This document shows positions 1 through 8,797 of a DNA stretch of 64,000 nt, piece by piece. The notes under the pieces are model-generated. The model was not told the origin of the DNA. It did no database searches and worked only from the letters and a program-made list of their open reading frames with translations. The position numbers and the translations under genes were made by a program. This DNA comes from Pieris napi (taxonomy: Eukaryota; Arthropoda; Insecta; Lepidoptera; Pieridae), in NCBI RefSeq assembly GCF_905475465.1, contig NC_062258.1, positions 620,001 through 684,000 of the forward strand, in the 5' to 3' direction. Within the stretch, counting starts at the first letter, position 1, and every line of letters begins with the position of its first letter.

Positions 1-2601
1 AGGATTAGGATCATTTAAGTAGTCCTCAAATTTATAAAAAGCTTTGTTGATTAATTTTCGTTTAACGAGGACTTTGAATTTATTTAGTGATAATTCTCTA
101 ATTGCGCTTGGGAGTTTGTTGTAAAAACGAATACAATTTCCATATAAGGAGTGGTTTATCTTTTGGAGCCTGGTTGGTCGTACACTCAAATTAGTTCTAT
201 TTCGCGTATTATACTGGTGAAAGTCACCATTTGTTTTAAAATCGTTTATATTTTTTTGGACATACAACAAGGCTTCAAGAATATATTGACCAGATAGTGT
301 CATAATATTTAATTCCTTAAACTTATTCCGTACCGACTCCCTCGGAGAAACACAACAAATACCCCGAACAGCCCGCTTCTGCAGCACAAATATGGATTGA
401 ACCTCTGCAGCAGCACCCCACAATAAAATGCCGTACGACATAACGCTATGAAAGTAGCTATGATACACAATTTTAGCCGTGTCCTCATCAGTAAACTGTC
501 GGATTTTCTTTACTGCATATGCTGCAGAGCTCAGCCTATTCGAAAGAGTCTCTATGTGTGGGCCCCATTGGAGTTTACTATCTATTGTTATGCCTAGAAA
601 AACAGTTTTGTCAACAAAGTTTAGTTCACTGTCTTTAATTTTCAGGTTACCAATATCTCGCTTTACGCTAGTAGTTGTAAATCTAATACATTTTGTTTTA
701 TTCTCATTAAGCAATAAGTTATTTACATTAAACCAGTTAACTATACGAGAGATAGAATTGTTTACATCGTCCAATAATACGTTATTCCTATTCACTTTAA
801 ATAGAAGTGAAGTGTCATCAGCAAACAATACCATCTCATGAACTTCGTTGACAAAGAATGGGAGGTCATTTATGTAAATCAGAAATAAGAAAGGCCCGAG
901 AATCGATCCTTGGGGGACGCCCATTGATACCTGCGAACCCGTAGAGGTGACTCCATTGACATGAACTCTTTGGATCCTTCCCTTTATATATGAATTCATC
1001 AGGCTGGAAGCTTTGCCATCAACGCCATAGTGTTGAAGCTTTCCAACGAGTATATCAGGATGAACACAGTCAAAGGCCTTTGACAGGTCACAAAAGACGC
1101 CGACTCCATCATATGATTCTTCCCAGGCGTTAAATATGTCCGAAATCAACTTCACACCGGCATCGATTGTGGAGCGACCCTTAGTGAAACCATACTGTTT
1201 ATTATGTAAGAGTTTATTTTTATTAAAATGTAAAGAAAGCTGGTCTAGCATTATCTTTTCAAAAACTTTGCTCAACGCAGGGAGCACGGAAACAGGTCTG
1301 AAGTTTGACGGATCAGACTCACTACCTGCCTTGAACAACGGTGTAATCTTACTTAATTTCATTTCGTCCGGAAAGACTCCACAATCGATACAGCTGTTAA
1401 AAATTATAGACAATTCAGAGCTTATTACATTAATAACGGAATTTAAAATGACTGTTGACATACCCCATATATCTTTACTTTTTTTTAAATTAATAAGCTT
1501 AAAAGTTTTAACGATATCATTACAAGTTATATGTTTAAACTGAAATTTAATATTACATTCAGGTACACATTTTTCTAGCAATGAGATCTCAGCAGCAGGT
1601 GAAGAATCTAGGGACTTGGTCGTATTTAGTGGTACATTTGTAAAGAACTCTTCAAAAGAAGAAGCTACCTCTGGGTCAGATTTTATTAACTTCCCTTTAA
1701 CTTTTAACATATAATCAGTTCGTTTGTCAGACGTTTTACCTGATTCTTCATTTATTATTTTCCAGGTAGCTTTTACTTTATCCATGCTATTTTTTATTTT
1801 TGAACTTAAATATTGAGACTTTGCAGTTTTGCAATCTTTTTTGAAATTATTTGAATACAACCTAACATATTCCCTAAATTCCACACTAGTGTTATATTGC
1901 ATTTCGTCATAGATTTCATATAATTTTAACCTTTTCCTGTGTAACTCCTCATTTGCCCAGTCACAGAAACTTGTTTTCTCAGAGACCAATAAAGTCTTTT
2001 GAGTAAATACTTTCTTGAATTCATCAATAAATGATCCAAAAAAAGTATTGTATAAATTATTAGGGGATGAGTTGCCACACAGAAATGGCATTCTATAGAC
2101 CAATGCTTCTCTAAATCTGTCCAAACGGTCATTTGTAATAGGAGTTATCACAATTTTCTTCTTTTTACATGTTTTTTGTTTCCTTAATTGGAATTCAAAC
2201 CATTGACCAGTGTGATCAGATTTAAATCTATTGAAAATACAAACATTCAAAGGGGCTATGTCACTATATATGTTATCTATACAAGTTGCGGTGCTAGCTG
2301 TTATTCTTGTGGGTGAATGAAATTGATTTATTAAATTGTATGAACGAAAAAGACTAAGTATGCGTACACTTGAATTAGAATGACAAAGTAAATTGACATT
2401 AAAGTCCCCACACACAATTAGCCCTTTATTACACTTTACTAATTTACACAATATCTCCTCTAATACATTTTCAACATTATTATAGACAGCTGATGGAGGA
2501 CAATATAGACATACAACAATGAATTGCTCCAGTTCCACACAGGAGATTTCAATAGTTAGTTCTACAGAGAGGCTGATAATATCCTTTCTTACGTGTGTAC
2601 A
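1..2601 (-). CDS. Non-LTR retrotransposon ORF2 (endonuclease C-terminus plus reverse transcriptase), partial at both ends
   Basis: The minus frame is open for 867 codons, from a TAG at 2602-2604 to the left window edge. Near residue 64 is GDFNVN and near residue 127 SDHTGQ, both typical of the apurinic-type endonuclease that nicks target DNA. The reverse transcriptase follows: a FRPVS block, GVFCDLSKAFD near residue 499, GVPQGSILGP near 561 and the catalytic FADD near 593. An LPSAIRELSLNKFK block near 830 is the usual C-terminal tail. The endonuclease N-terminus is missing, which fits the 5' truncation common in LINE insertions. The 3' end lies outside the window. The motifs suggest a jockey/CR1-like clade, which I did not test. 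No frameshift or internal stop is present, so the copy looks fairly young. Plus-strand ORFs here are antisense shadows. Confidence 0.9.
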
Positions 2602-2613
2602 CTAGTACACGCA
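2591..2613. repeat. Left arm of a 23-bp inverted repeat pair
   Basis: These 23 bases are the exact reverse complement of 6064-6086. Both contain a quasi-palindromic core around CTAG. This copy sits at the 5' truncation point of the LINE ORF. The pair encloses part of the mariner and BEL elements, so it is not an obvious transposon terminus. Its origin is unknown. Confidence 0.6.
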
Positions 2614-2623
2614 TATTTTTTGT

Positions 2624-2714
2624 GCTGTAAATAAGTACTTTAATCTGTTCTCATTGACATATTTATTATTAAACTTACATTAAAACAAATTTCACATATA
2701 ATCTTTAATTATAA
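2624..2714 (+). repeat. 91-bp direct repeat, copy 1
   Basis: It matches 8707-8797 with one visible mismatch (TACATT against TAAATT). It is AT-rich with no coding content. It may be a fragment of an unrecognised transposon present twice. Confidence 0.75.
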
Positions 2715-3234
2715 AGATTAAAAAATATAATAATATGAATATAATAATATGAAGTCAAAACTAATATACTACATTTGAGACCGACCGTAACACATTTGTC
2801 ACTAGGGCGCATCCTGATAACAGCCTAGAGCGGTCAGGACTCTTGATCAGTCTCAGATCTCACCCAAGGGAAAGATCTTCTCAGAAGCACCAACTCAGAA
2901 GAAAAGGACGTAAGCGTCATTACAGCTTAGTAAAAAATTAAAATTAATGTATCATTTTATAATAAGAGCAAATCTATAAAAGGGTGGGTGGGTTTATGTA
3001 GCGTTCGCTTCATAGGTCACACAGCCAAAGTCAGAACTTTGCCTCTTTAAATTATATATGTTAAAGATTTTCTTCTTTAAATTTTATAAAAATAAATTGT
3101 GAAAAAATGGCATTAAAGTGAGACCCTATTCAGGCCCTAGAAGTGTTCTATGTCCCTGCCTACAGTTGTAACAGAGTTTACGATAAGTTTTATCTAATAA
3201 ACACAGAAAATATGGTTAAATTTATATACATGTA
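2715..3234. other. Non-coding spacer, nothing recognised
   Basis: AT-rich sequence with no convincing ORF, RNA gene or transposon terminus. It ends at the TA dinucleotide (3233-3234) that forms the left target duplication of the mariner element. Confidence 0.5.
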
Positions 3235-3350
3235 CAGGGTGGGCCATAAAGGTGTTGGCGATTTAATTCTTCAATTTCTCGGAAACGCGTGGCGCGGGGC
3301 AGCTGCGGCATATGTTGTTAGCTGCCCCGCTTCCTGGAAATTTAGTCGCC

Positions 3351-3534
3351 ATGGAGCCGTACACGGGAGCGCAGCGTGCATTTTGTATCCGAGTGTATTA
3401 CGAAAACAATAAATCTGTAATTTCTGCACGTTTGTATCGACATGAACACGGTTTACGCGATTTAAGTGAAGTTCCAAGCGCCAATGTGATACGGAAATGG
3501 ATCAGAATGTTCGAAACAACCGGCTCAACAGTAC
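3351..3534 (+). pseudogene. Mariner transposase, N-terminal DNA-binding part
   Basis: Starting at the ATG at 3351, the product begins MEPYTGAQRAF. It continues with a helix-turn-helix region (YENNKSVISA, then SANVIRKWIRMFETTGST) of the kind that binds mariner inverted repeats. The frame is cut at 3534 by the BEL retrotransposon and resumes after 7176. Codons past 3534 are read from BEL LTR sequence and are not transposase. Confidence 0.85.
3530..3534 (+). repeat. Target-site duplication AGTAC, left copy
   Basis: AGTAC immediately precedes the BEL LTR start TGTACC. The same five bases follow the other LTR at 7172-7176. Removing one copy plus the insertion restores a continuous mariner frame, which supports a clean retroviral-type integration. 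Confidence 0.9.
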
Positions 3535-3841
3535 TGTACCACAAAGAACGGTTCGGTGGCCGTCGATACACAATTCATATTAAAATAATAAGTCCTGAGT
3601 ACATACCTCGTCAATGTCTCTTCACAGGAAAAATAGGCACACAATAATATCAGCCGTCAGGATTTGGATTAGTGTTAGTATGGGCACAAAAAGAGGTTAG
3701 ACTGATGATAATTATTGATACCTTGCCTCAATAGTTCTCAAACACGCACTATAACACTCACTATACAATTTTAAATAGTGGACGTGTCTATAATCATCTA
3801 TATTTAACAAAAGTATATATCCAAAAAAAAAAAAAATGCTA
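3535..3841 (-). repeat. BEL 3' LTR, truncated
   Basis: These 307 bases match 6741-7047 without a visible mismatch. Compared with the 431-base 5' LTR, the first 124 bases in element orientation are missing. The run of A residues near 3823-3836 (T on the element strand) is inside the LTR and is not a LINE tail. Confidence 0.88.
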
Positions 3842-3858
3842 TATAGATATCACCAAAA

Positions 3859-4353
3859 TCAGATGTAACCCCCTGGTTGTAAAAGTGTGCTTTTACTTAG
3901 TCGCAGCATGCCTAAAACTTCTGCTCCGAGTAGCAAATCAATTTGACCTGGAATATGAAATGTACAATCCGCTAAGTTAAGACTACGTGTAAAATCTAAT
4001 ATCTCCGATGGTAATTTAACAAGTGGGTGTCTACCCATAACATTATCTAAAATAATGGCAGAAGTTGTAATCTGTGGATGAGAGCATTGAACAGAAGAAA
4101 AAGTTAGTGTAACTTGTCCCCGCAAACCAGCAACCTTAAGACCACCTACACCAAATATACCCCCGCTAGCAGGAGAAATACGCAACTGTAACCTGTCCAC
4201 CAAATCCATTGACACCAAACTTTCCTGTGCTCCAGAATCCAAAATCGCACGCGTGGTTACTTGCTCACCTGATGGAGAACCAACACAAACCTGTGCGGTG
4301 GGTAACAAAACAGTAATGGGAGATGTAGGAGTTCTAGTGGGAACGTGGCCTAG
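3859..4353 (-). CDS. BEL/Pao retropepsin-like protease region, in frame with gag beyond a UGA
   Basis: This frame continues directly from gag after the TGA at 4354-4356. It contains the aspartic protease motif ILDSGAQESLVS, followed by the FGVGG and LLLGAEVLG blocks seen in BEL proteases, which cut the gag-pol polyprotein. It ends at a TGA (3859-3861) just before the deletion junction, so the downstream RT, RNase H and integrase are absent. If made, it would arise by readthrough from gag. An internal ATG at 4306-4308 could also be used, but this is unsupported. Confidence 0.8.
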   Translation of the reverse strand, partial: LGHVPTRTPTSPITVLLPTAQVCVGSPSGEQVTTRAILDSGAQESLVSMDLVDRLQLRISPASGGIFGVGGLKVAGLRGQVTLTFSSVQCSHPQITTSAIILDNVMGRHPLVKLPSEILDFTRSLNLADCTFHIPGQIDLLLGAEVLGMLRLSKSTLLQPGGYI

Positions 4354-4359
4354 TCAATA
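4348..4359 (-). promoter_or_regulatory. Candidate stop-codon readthrough site UGA-CUAG between gag and protease
   Basis: On the minus strand the codons are TAT TGA CTA GGC. UGA followed by CUAG is a well-known efficient translational readthrough context. Gag and protease lie in the same frame on either side, with no other stop between. A simple nonsense mutation would look the same, but it would be a coincidence for it to fall at this boundary in this context. Confidence 0.5.
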
Positions 4360-5919
4360 TTCTTCTGGTTCAGGGACCCGCTGGCCTAAACGAGGCCACT
4401 CAGAAAAAGGCAAAGGCCTAACAAAATCACGACGTTGCTGTTCAATAACAGGTGATGCACAAAAGTCATAATTATCCTTGCTCTTAGGAAGTTGTCGCTG
4501 ATCAGAGGTGACACGAGGCCTGTTATAAGACCTTAAGTTTCCCCCGCCCCTGGAGGGTGGTGGTCGCCTCCGATGGTAATTATCGTAACCGGATTCTGTT
4601 TGGTGCCTGGAAGTATGACCAAAAGTATGGGTTCTAACCTGCACACCACCAGTCCACTGATCACCTGTATTTTGAATGGCTTCAACAAACTCCTGTGCCG
4701 GTGCAGCTGATTGGGGTGAACCATTCGCATTACCGCAAAGTATAATGTGATGATTGCCATTACATTGTTTGCATGGTCGTGACACTTGGCATTGTGATGC
4801 CAGGTGATTACCTAAACAACCATAACACCACTTCCGCTGTCTGGCACTATTACGTCGTGCTTGAAAACGTAATGCCAAAAACTTTTGACATGACACCACG
4901 GTGTGATCAGGGACTCGACAATAAACGCAACGTTTGCCTGGATGTTGAGTTGCCACGTTATAAACTCGCTGGTCAGGGCGTCGTACTAAGCGCATATGCT
5001 GTTGTCGCGGCCCAGTAGAAATTGGGGCCAGCGTTGTGGACGGCGCTGGAACATTATCCTGTCTGCGACACTCATCCTCTAAAAACAAAATCAATTCATC
5101 AAACGAGGGAAGATGAGTGGAGGAATCTCCACCATACGCCTGTTCAAATCGGGTGCGCATGTCTAAATTTAGTTTTTGTAACGTTATATGCAACAAAATA
5201 AAAGACCAACTATCTACAGGTAAATTTAAACTCCTTAAGGCATTAATTGCCACTAATAAAGGATTTAAAACTTGAATTCTTAAGTTATGGCTCTGCACGT
5301 TACTCTGTAAATTTAATATGACATCTACGTGGCTATCCGCCAGCTTACGTATGTTTTGATAACGCCGCATAAGTAAATCTCTAGCTATATCATAGTTATT
5401 GTCCACAAGTACTAAATGTTGGACTAACCCTTTAGCCTCCCCGGTGAGACTAGCCAACAAATATGCCAACTTTTGAGCAGATGTTAAATCAACTCTTGAG
5501 TGCACTAAACTATCAAATAAATGAATAAACGCCACCCATTGGCTTAAATCGCCACTAAAATGGGGCAAATCTAGTTTGGGTAACCTACCTATAATACCAC
5601 TTGAAAAAGTTAAACTATCCTTCGATTGAAGGTTATTTGACTGATTAACCGAAGATTTAATAATCCCAACGGCTTCCCTAATTTGATCAGCCAAATCCTC
5701 AGCCTGATCCATGTCTGCAGAAACCTTGTCCATCACCTCCGGTTCCAAACCCAACTCAAGTAATGCCTGATACGATTTATATAAATCTTTCATTCTATCC
5801 TCTAACGCGTCACTTCTTGATAGAAGCGCCTGAACGCGATCTTTTCGCGAAATATTAAAAACGGCCGATCCTAGCCACCGTAATACACCAGCTATTTGTG
5901 CCTTGTGCGAGACCGCCAT
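4354..5919 (-). CDS. BEL/Pao gag polyprotein
   Basis: A 521-residue product if started at the ATG at 5917-5919 (MAVSHKAQ). An ATG ten codons upstream is in frame, but its leader looks unlike gag. Residues about 20-100 are charged and probably coiled-coil. Residues about 112-290 contain LPKLDLPHFSGDLSQWVAFI, the retrotransposon gag block of BEL/Pao elements (DUF1759 type). Three zinc knuckles follow: C331/C334/H339/C344, then CYGCLGNHLASQC and CKQCNGNHHIILC. The C-terminus is rich in Arg, Pro and Gly. Gag packages element RNA in virus-like particles. It stops at TGA followed by CTAG, and the protease continues in the same frame. Confidence 0.9.
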   Translation of the reverse strand: MAVSHKAQIAGVLRWLGSAVFNISRKDRVQALLSRSDALEDRMKDLYKSYQALLELGLEPEVMDKVSADMDQAEDLADQIREAVGIIKSSVNQSNNLQSKDSLTFSSGIIGRLPKLDLPHFSGDLSQWVAFIHLFDSLVHSRVDLTSAQKLAYLLASLTGEAKGLVQHLVLVDNNYDIARDLLMRRYQNIRKLADSHVDVILNLQSNVQSHNLRIQVLNPLLVAINALRSLNLPVDSWSFILLHITLQKLNLDMRTRFEQAYGGDSSTHLPSFDELILFLEDECRRQDNVPAPSTTLAPISTGPRQQHMRLVRRPDQRVYNVATQHPGKRCVYCRVPDHTVVSCQKFLALRFQARRNSARQRKWCYGCLGNHLASQCQVSRPCKQCNGNHHIILCGNANGSPQSAAPAQEFVEAIQNTGDQWTGGVQVRTHTFGHTSRHQTESGYDNYHRRRPPPSRGGGNLRSYNRPRVTSDQRQLPKSKDNYDFCASPVIEQQRRDFVRPLPFSEWPRLGQRVPEPEEY

Positions 5920-6063
5920 TATAAAAGTTATGAGTACAAACAATAGCACAAAAAATTTAACAAAAAAATAAATAATAATAAACGGCGAATATAACTAATT
6001 ACAAAAAACGATTTAAAACACTATTTAAAAAAACTATAATCCCTACAAACAAAAAAAAAAATG

Positions 6064-6086
6064 TGCGTGTACTAGTGTACACACGT
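6064..6086. repeat. Right arm of the 23-bp inverted repeat pair
   Basis: Reverse complement of 2591-2613. It lies in the BEL leader, directly beside the MITE terminus that begins at about 6089. Confidence 0.6.
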
Positions 6087-6088
6087 TA

Positions 6089-6643
6089 GATGTGAAACTT
6101 CTTTATGACCTTATTTTTCGAAAAATTATCTAAATGCAACTTTACAGGAATTGGTTAAATAAAGTTAAAATAGATAAAGTTTAATAAAATTCTTTTAATA
6201 TCACAGACTTGAATACAAATAATACAATTATTTCATTTTACCTTATTACCACTAAGATTATTACAGAATTTCATAAATTGTAATATAATTTTTAGTATCA
6301 TTGTAATCGTTATTATAAATTTTTGTTATTAATGGTTTAGAATCTCTTTGTTTGTTTGAATTTTAATTTTAATTTTTATTGTTTGTGATGTCTTATTTTA
6401 TTTTATGTTTTCTTTAAGTATTGTTATTTTGTGTGTTTATGTGTGTGTGTTTTCGTTTGTGATAAATGTTATGTCTATGTCTATGTCTTTGAATCAACCC
6501 TGGTAGGGACAAGAAAAAGACGCGCGTAACGGTCAAATGTGACGCGTAACCGAAACATGTGACGCGTAACCGAAAAATGTGACGCGTAACGAAAAAATGT
6601 TACACAAAATTTTTTTCCAACCCCGATAAAGAAGTTTCACTTC
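6089..6643. mobile_element. MITE-like element in the BEL leader
   Basis: The ends are near-perfect inverted repeats around GTGAAACTTCTTTAT (6092-6106, and complement 6626-6640). The interior is AT-rich and non-coding. It holds a tandem 20-bp repeat at the right end. No clear target duplication is visible and the superfamily is not identified. Confidence 0.65.
6521..6600 (+). repeat. Tandem repeat, four copies of a 20-bp unit around GACGCGTAAC
   Basis: Four consecutive 20-base units with consensus GACGCGTAACCGAAAAATGT. The first is the most diverged. GC-rich CGCG steps stand out in the AT-rich surroundings. It is subterminal in the MITE-like element and may be a protein-binding array. Confidence 0.85.
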
Positions 6644-6714
6644 AAAAAAATAATAATACATTAATAAGTTATGAACCCAGGACTTATACTACCGAACAAT
6701 TATTTACTAAAATA

Positions 6715-6733
6715 GAACCACGCTCTGCTACCA
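6715..6733 (-). promoter_or_regulatory. BEL primer-binding site, like initiator tRNA-Met
   Basis: On the element strand, TGGTAGCAGAG begins seven bases after the 5' LTR. It complements the expected 3' end of eukaryotic initiator tRNA-Met (…CTCTGCTACCA). Two mismatches follow, then TGGTT pairs again. It would prime minus-strand DNA synthesis. Confidence 0.65.
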
Positions 6734-6740
6734 AAAATTA

Positions 6741-7171
6741 TGTACCACAAAGAACGGTTCGGTGGCCGTCGATACACAATTCATATTAAAATAATAAGTC
6801 CTGAGTACATACCTCGTCAATGTCTCTTCACAGGAAAAATAGGCACACAATAATATCAGCCGTCAGGATTTGGATTAGTGTTAGTATGGGCACAAAAAGA
6901 GGTTAGACTGATGATAATTATTGATACCTTGCCTCAATAGTTCTCAAACACGCACTATAACACTCACTATACAATTTTAAATAGTGGACGTGTCTATAAT
7001 CATCTATATTTAACAAAAGTATATATCCAAAAAAAAAAAAAATGCTAGACGCACGAGAACACGTAACCCGACAAGCTCAACAACGACTAACCATGTGTCG
7101 ATCGGCCGTGTAAAAATATTTGAGATCACCCTCATCAAATTAAATAAAATTAAAATTATGTATTTCGAACA
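6741..7171 (-). repeat. BEL 5' LTR, full length (431 bp)
   Basis: In element orientation it runs from TGTTCG to GTGGTACA (TG...CA ends). The AGTAC duplication flanks the outer side and the primer-binding site the inner side. It should contain the element promoter. No core promoter motif could be assigned with confidence. Confidence 0.9.
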
Positions 7172-7176
7172 AGTAC
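7172..7176 (+). repeat. Target-site duplication AGTAC, right copy
   Basis: Pairs with 3530-3534. The mariner frame resumes directly after it. Confidence 0.9.
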
Positions 7177-7667
7177 CAATTACGCCTAGTGGTCGCCCAG
7201 CTTCTGCAAGATCAACCGACATTGTGGAGCGAGTTCATGTTTCAGTTCAGGCAAGCGATGATGGTTAAGGCTAACAATTATTGCAACATGATAAAAGACT
7301 TTTTGGTGCCAGCTTTGCAAGAACTTCAAGGCAATACCTCGGGGATGTGGTTTCAACAGGATGGGGCCACATGTCATTCGGCTAGGGTATCCATAGAGCT
7401 GCTGAAAAATGTGTTTCCCGGAAAACTCATTTTGAAAAGGGGGATATTGAATGGCCACCACGTGGCCCCGATCTCTCTCCATGCGATTATTTTCTATGGG
7501 GCTACCCCAAATCGGTAGTCTCCGAAAATAATCCGACCAATTTGGAGCAGCTGAAGACGAATATTATTCGGGAAAGTAGCAAAATACCGAAAACAACTTT
7601 TAAACGAGTTTTCCAAAATTTGCGACTTCGGTTCCTAGAGTGCCAAGCAGTCGAGGGAGGTCATTAG
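7177..7667 (+). pseudogene. Mariner transposase, C-terminal part, with deletion and frameshifts
   Basis: After the BEL insertion the frame reads GRPASARSTDIVERV, the usual linker after the DNA-binding domain. It then breaks near 7255, where about 100 residues including the first catalytic Asp are missing. A second frame resumes with NNYCNMIKDFLVPAL and FQQDGATCH (second catalytic Asp). A one-base slip at a G run (about 7440) moves it again, to WPPRGPDLSPCDYFLWG (third acidic position) and the C-terminus, ending TAG at 7665-7667. It cannot encode an active transposase. Confidence 0.85.
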
Positions 7668-7796
7668 GACAACACTATTTTTAGGTCTTAAAATTCCTGT
7701 GTTTCTAGTTTTTAAAAATACAAATATATTTTTGTTGTCTCGTAGTTTTTTTTTAATTGAATATTGAAACCGCCAACACCCTTATGGCCCACCCTG

Positions 7797-8706
7797 TATA
7801 ACGCATACAACGGTACCTGTTTATTAAAATCAAACAGCCGTGCTTTATTCTGATTGATAATCAAAATCGATACTTTCATATCAATACATCGAATGCTTAT
7901 TATAAACCGATTATCCCGTCAATCTGTTATTTCGATTTTCTATTGATTCTTAATTCAAATGAATTACCTCTTTACTAAGACTCGTTACCGACTTTTATGT
8001 TTACGATTTTCTTGAACAGATAATGTATAGCATGCAAGTTCCCAATTAACATTGAATTATCATATAGAGAACAGGGTATTGAGATAAAAGAATTTGCGTC
8101 AGACTTGGCCCACTAACACCAAACGAATTTGTATGAAAATGGTCACGTGACAAAGTTAATGCCATTCTCATACAAATTCCTTCGGCGGTGATAGGCCACG
8201 CCAGTCGAAACTGATTTTGTCTAAAGCCCCTGAACAATCATCAGATGTTTAATGTAAATTGTCATCTATCACGAGAAGAAAAGCGCAAGTTGTGAACGAC
8301 CGCGAGCAAAGTTTATTGTGTTATAATTTAAAATACACTCGTTATTTAATTAGAATCCATCAGAATTTATGAGATTGAAGCAAAAAGTCAACCAAAGAGA
8401 ACCCACAGGTAGCAAAATAACCGTTGTTCTTAATTTGTTTTTGTTTACAAAAAGTTCATGACGAGATCGAATTCATTACAACCTCCTTTCAGGAATAATT
8501 GGCTGTTTCGTACTCTTTGGCGATTTAAATTAGATGGCGGGTCTTATTATGTTAACAAAAATTATATCGAATGATACGAGTGTGATATAATTATCGTACT
8601 TCCATTTTGTACCTAAATCTGTTCCATATTGATGTCATCTTATATTCATAATAATTTTAAAACAAGATACAATAAAAGGAGTAATTTAAATATACTCTTT
8701 AATTGA
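7797..8706. other. Non-coding stretch containing an imperfect hairpin
   Basis: There is no supportable ORF. The main structure is the inverted repeat at 8105-8198. The remainder is AT-rich with no recognised transposon. Confidence 0.45.
8105..8198. other. Long imperfect inverted repeat (hairpin)
   Basis: The arms 8125-8142 and 8162-8179 pair over 18 bases with one mismatch around a 19-base loop. Outer blocks (TGGCC and CACC on the left, GGTG and GGCCA on the right) extend the stem with bulges. It could be a small palindromic MITE or a hairpin RNA. Expression is unknown. Confidence 0.55.
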
Positions 8707-8797
8707 GCTGTAAATAAGTACTTTAATCTGTTCTCATTGACATATTTATTATTAAACTTAAATTAAAACAAATTTCACATATAATCTTTAATTATAA
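8707..8797 (+). repeat. 91-bp direct repeat, copy 2
   Basis: Same sequence as 2624-2714, apart from one base. Its flanks differ from those of copy 1. Confidence 0.75.

Larger units (their letters stand above)
3535..7171 (-). mobile_element. BEL/Pao LTR retrotransposon, internally deleted, nested in mariner
   Basis: On the minus strand the order is 5' LTR (7171-6741), primer-binding site, leader with an inserted MITE, gag, protease, then a truncated 3' LTR (3841-3535). The element is bounded by TG...CA and a 5-bp AGTAC duplication. Reverse transcriptase, RNase H, integrase and the first 124 bases of the 3' LTR are missing in one deletion that joins the protease to the LTR near 3842. The two LTRs are identical over the 307 bases they share, so insertion was recent. 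It cannot move without help from another copy. Confidence 0.9.
3235..7796 (+). mobile_element. Mariner-type DNA transposon, split by a nested BEL element
   Basis: The ends start CAGGGTGGGCCATAA and form inverted repeats of about 42 bp (3235-3276 and the complement of 7755-7796) with a few mismatches. Both ends are flanked by TA, the target site of the Tc1/mariner superfamily. Without the BEL insertion (3535-7171 plus one AGTAC copy) about 920 bp remain, less than a usual 1.3-kb mariner, so it also has an internal deletion. It is a dead, non-autonomous copy. Confidence 0.9.

Noticed and set aside
479..1543. Plus-strand ORFs near the left edge
   Set aside because: Antisense to the open LINE reverse transcriptase frame.
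3535..7047. A 307-bp segmental duplication flanking the BEL region
   Set aside because: The repeats have TG...CA ends, an adjacent primer-binding site and a 5-bp target duplication, so they are LTRs.
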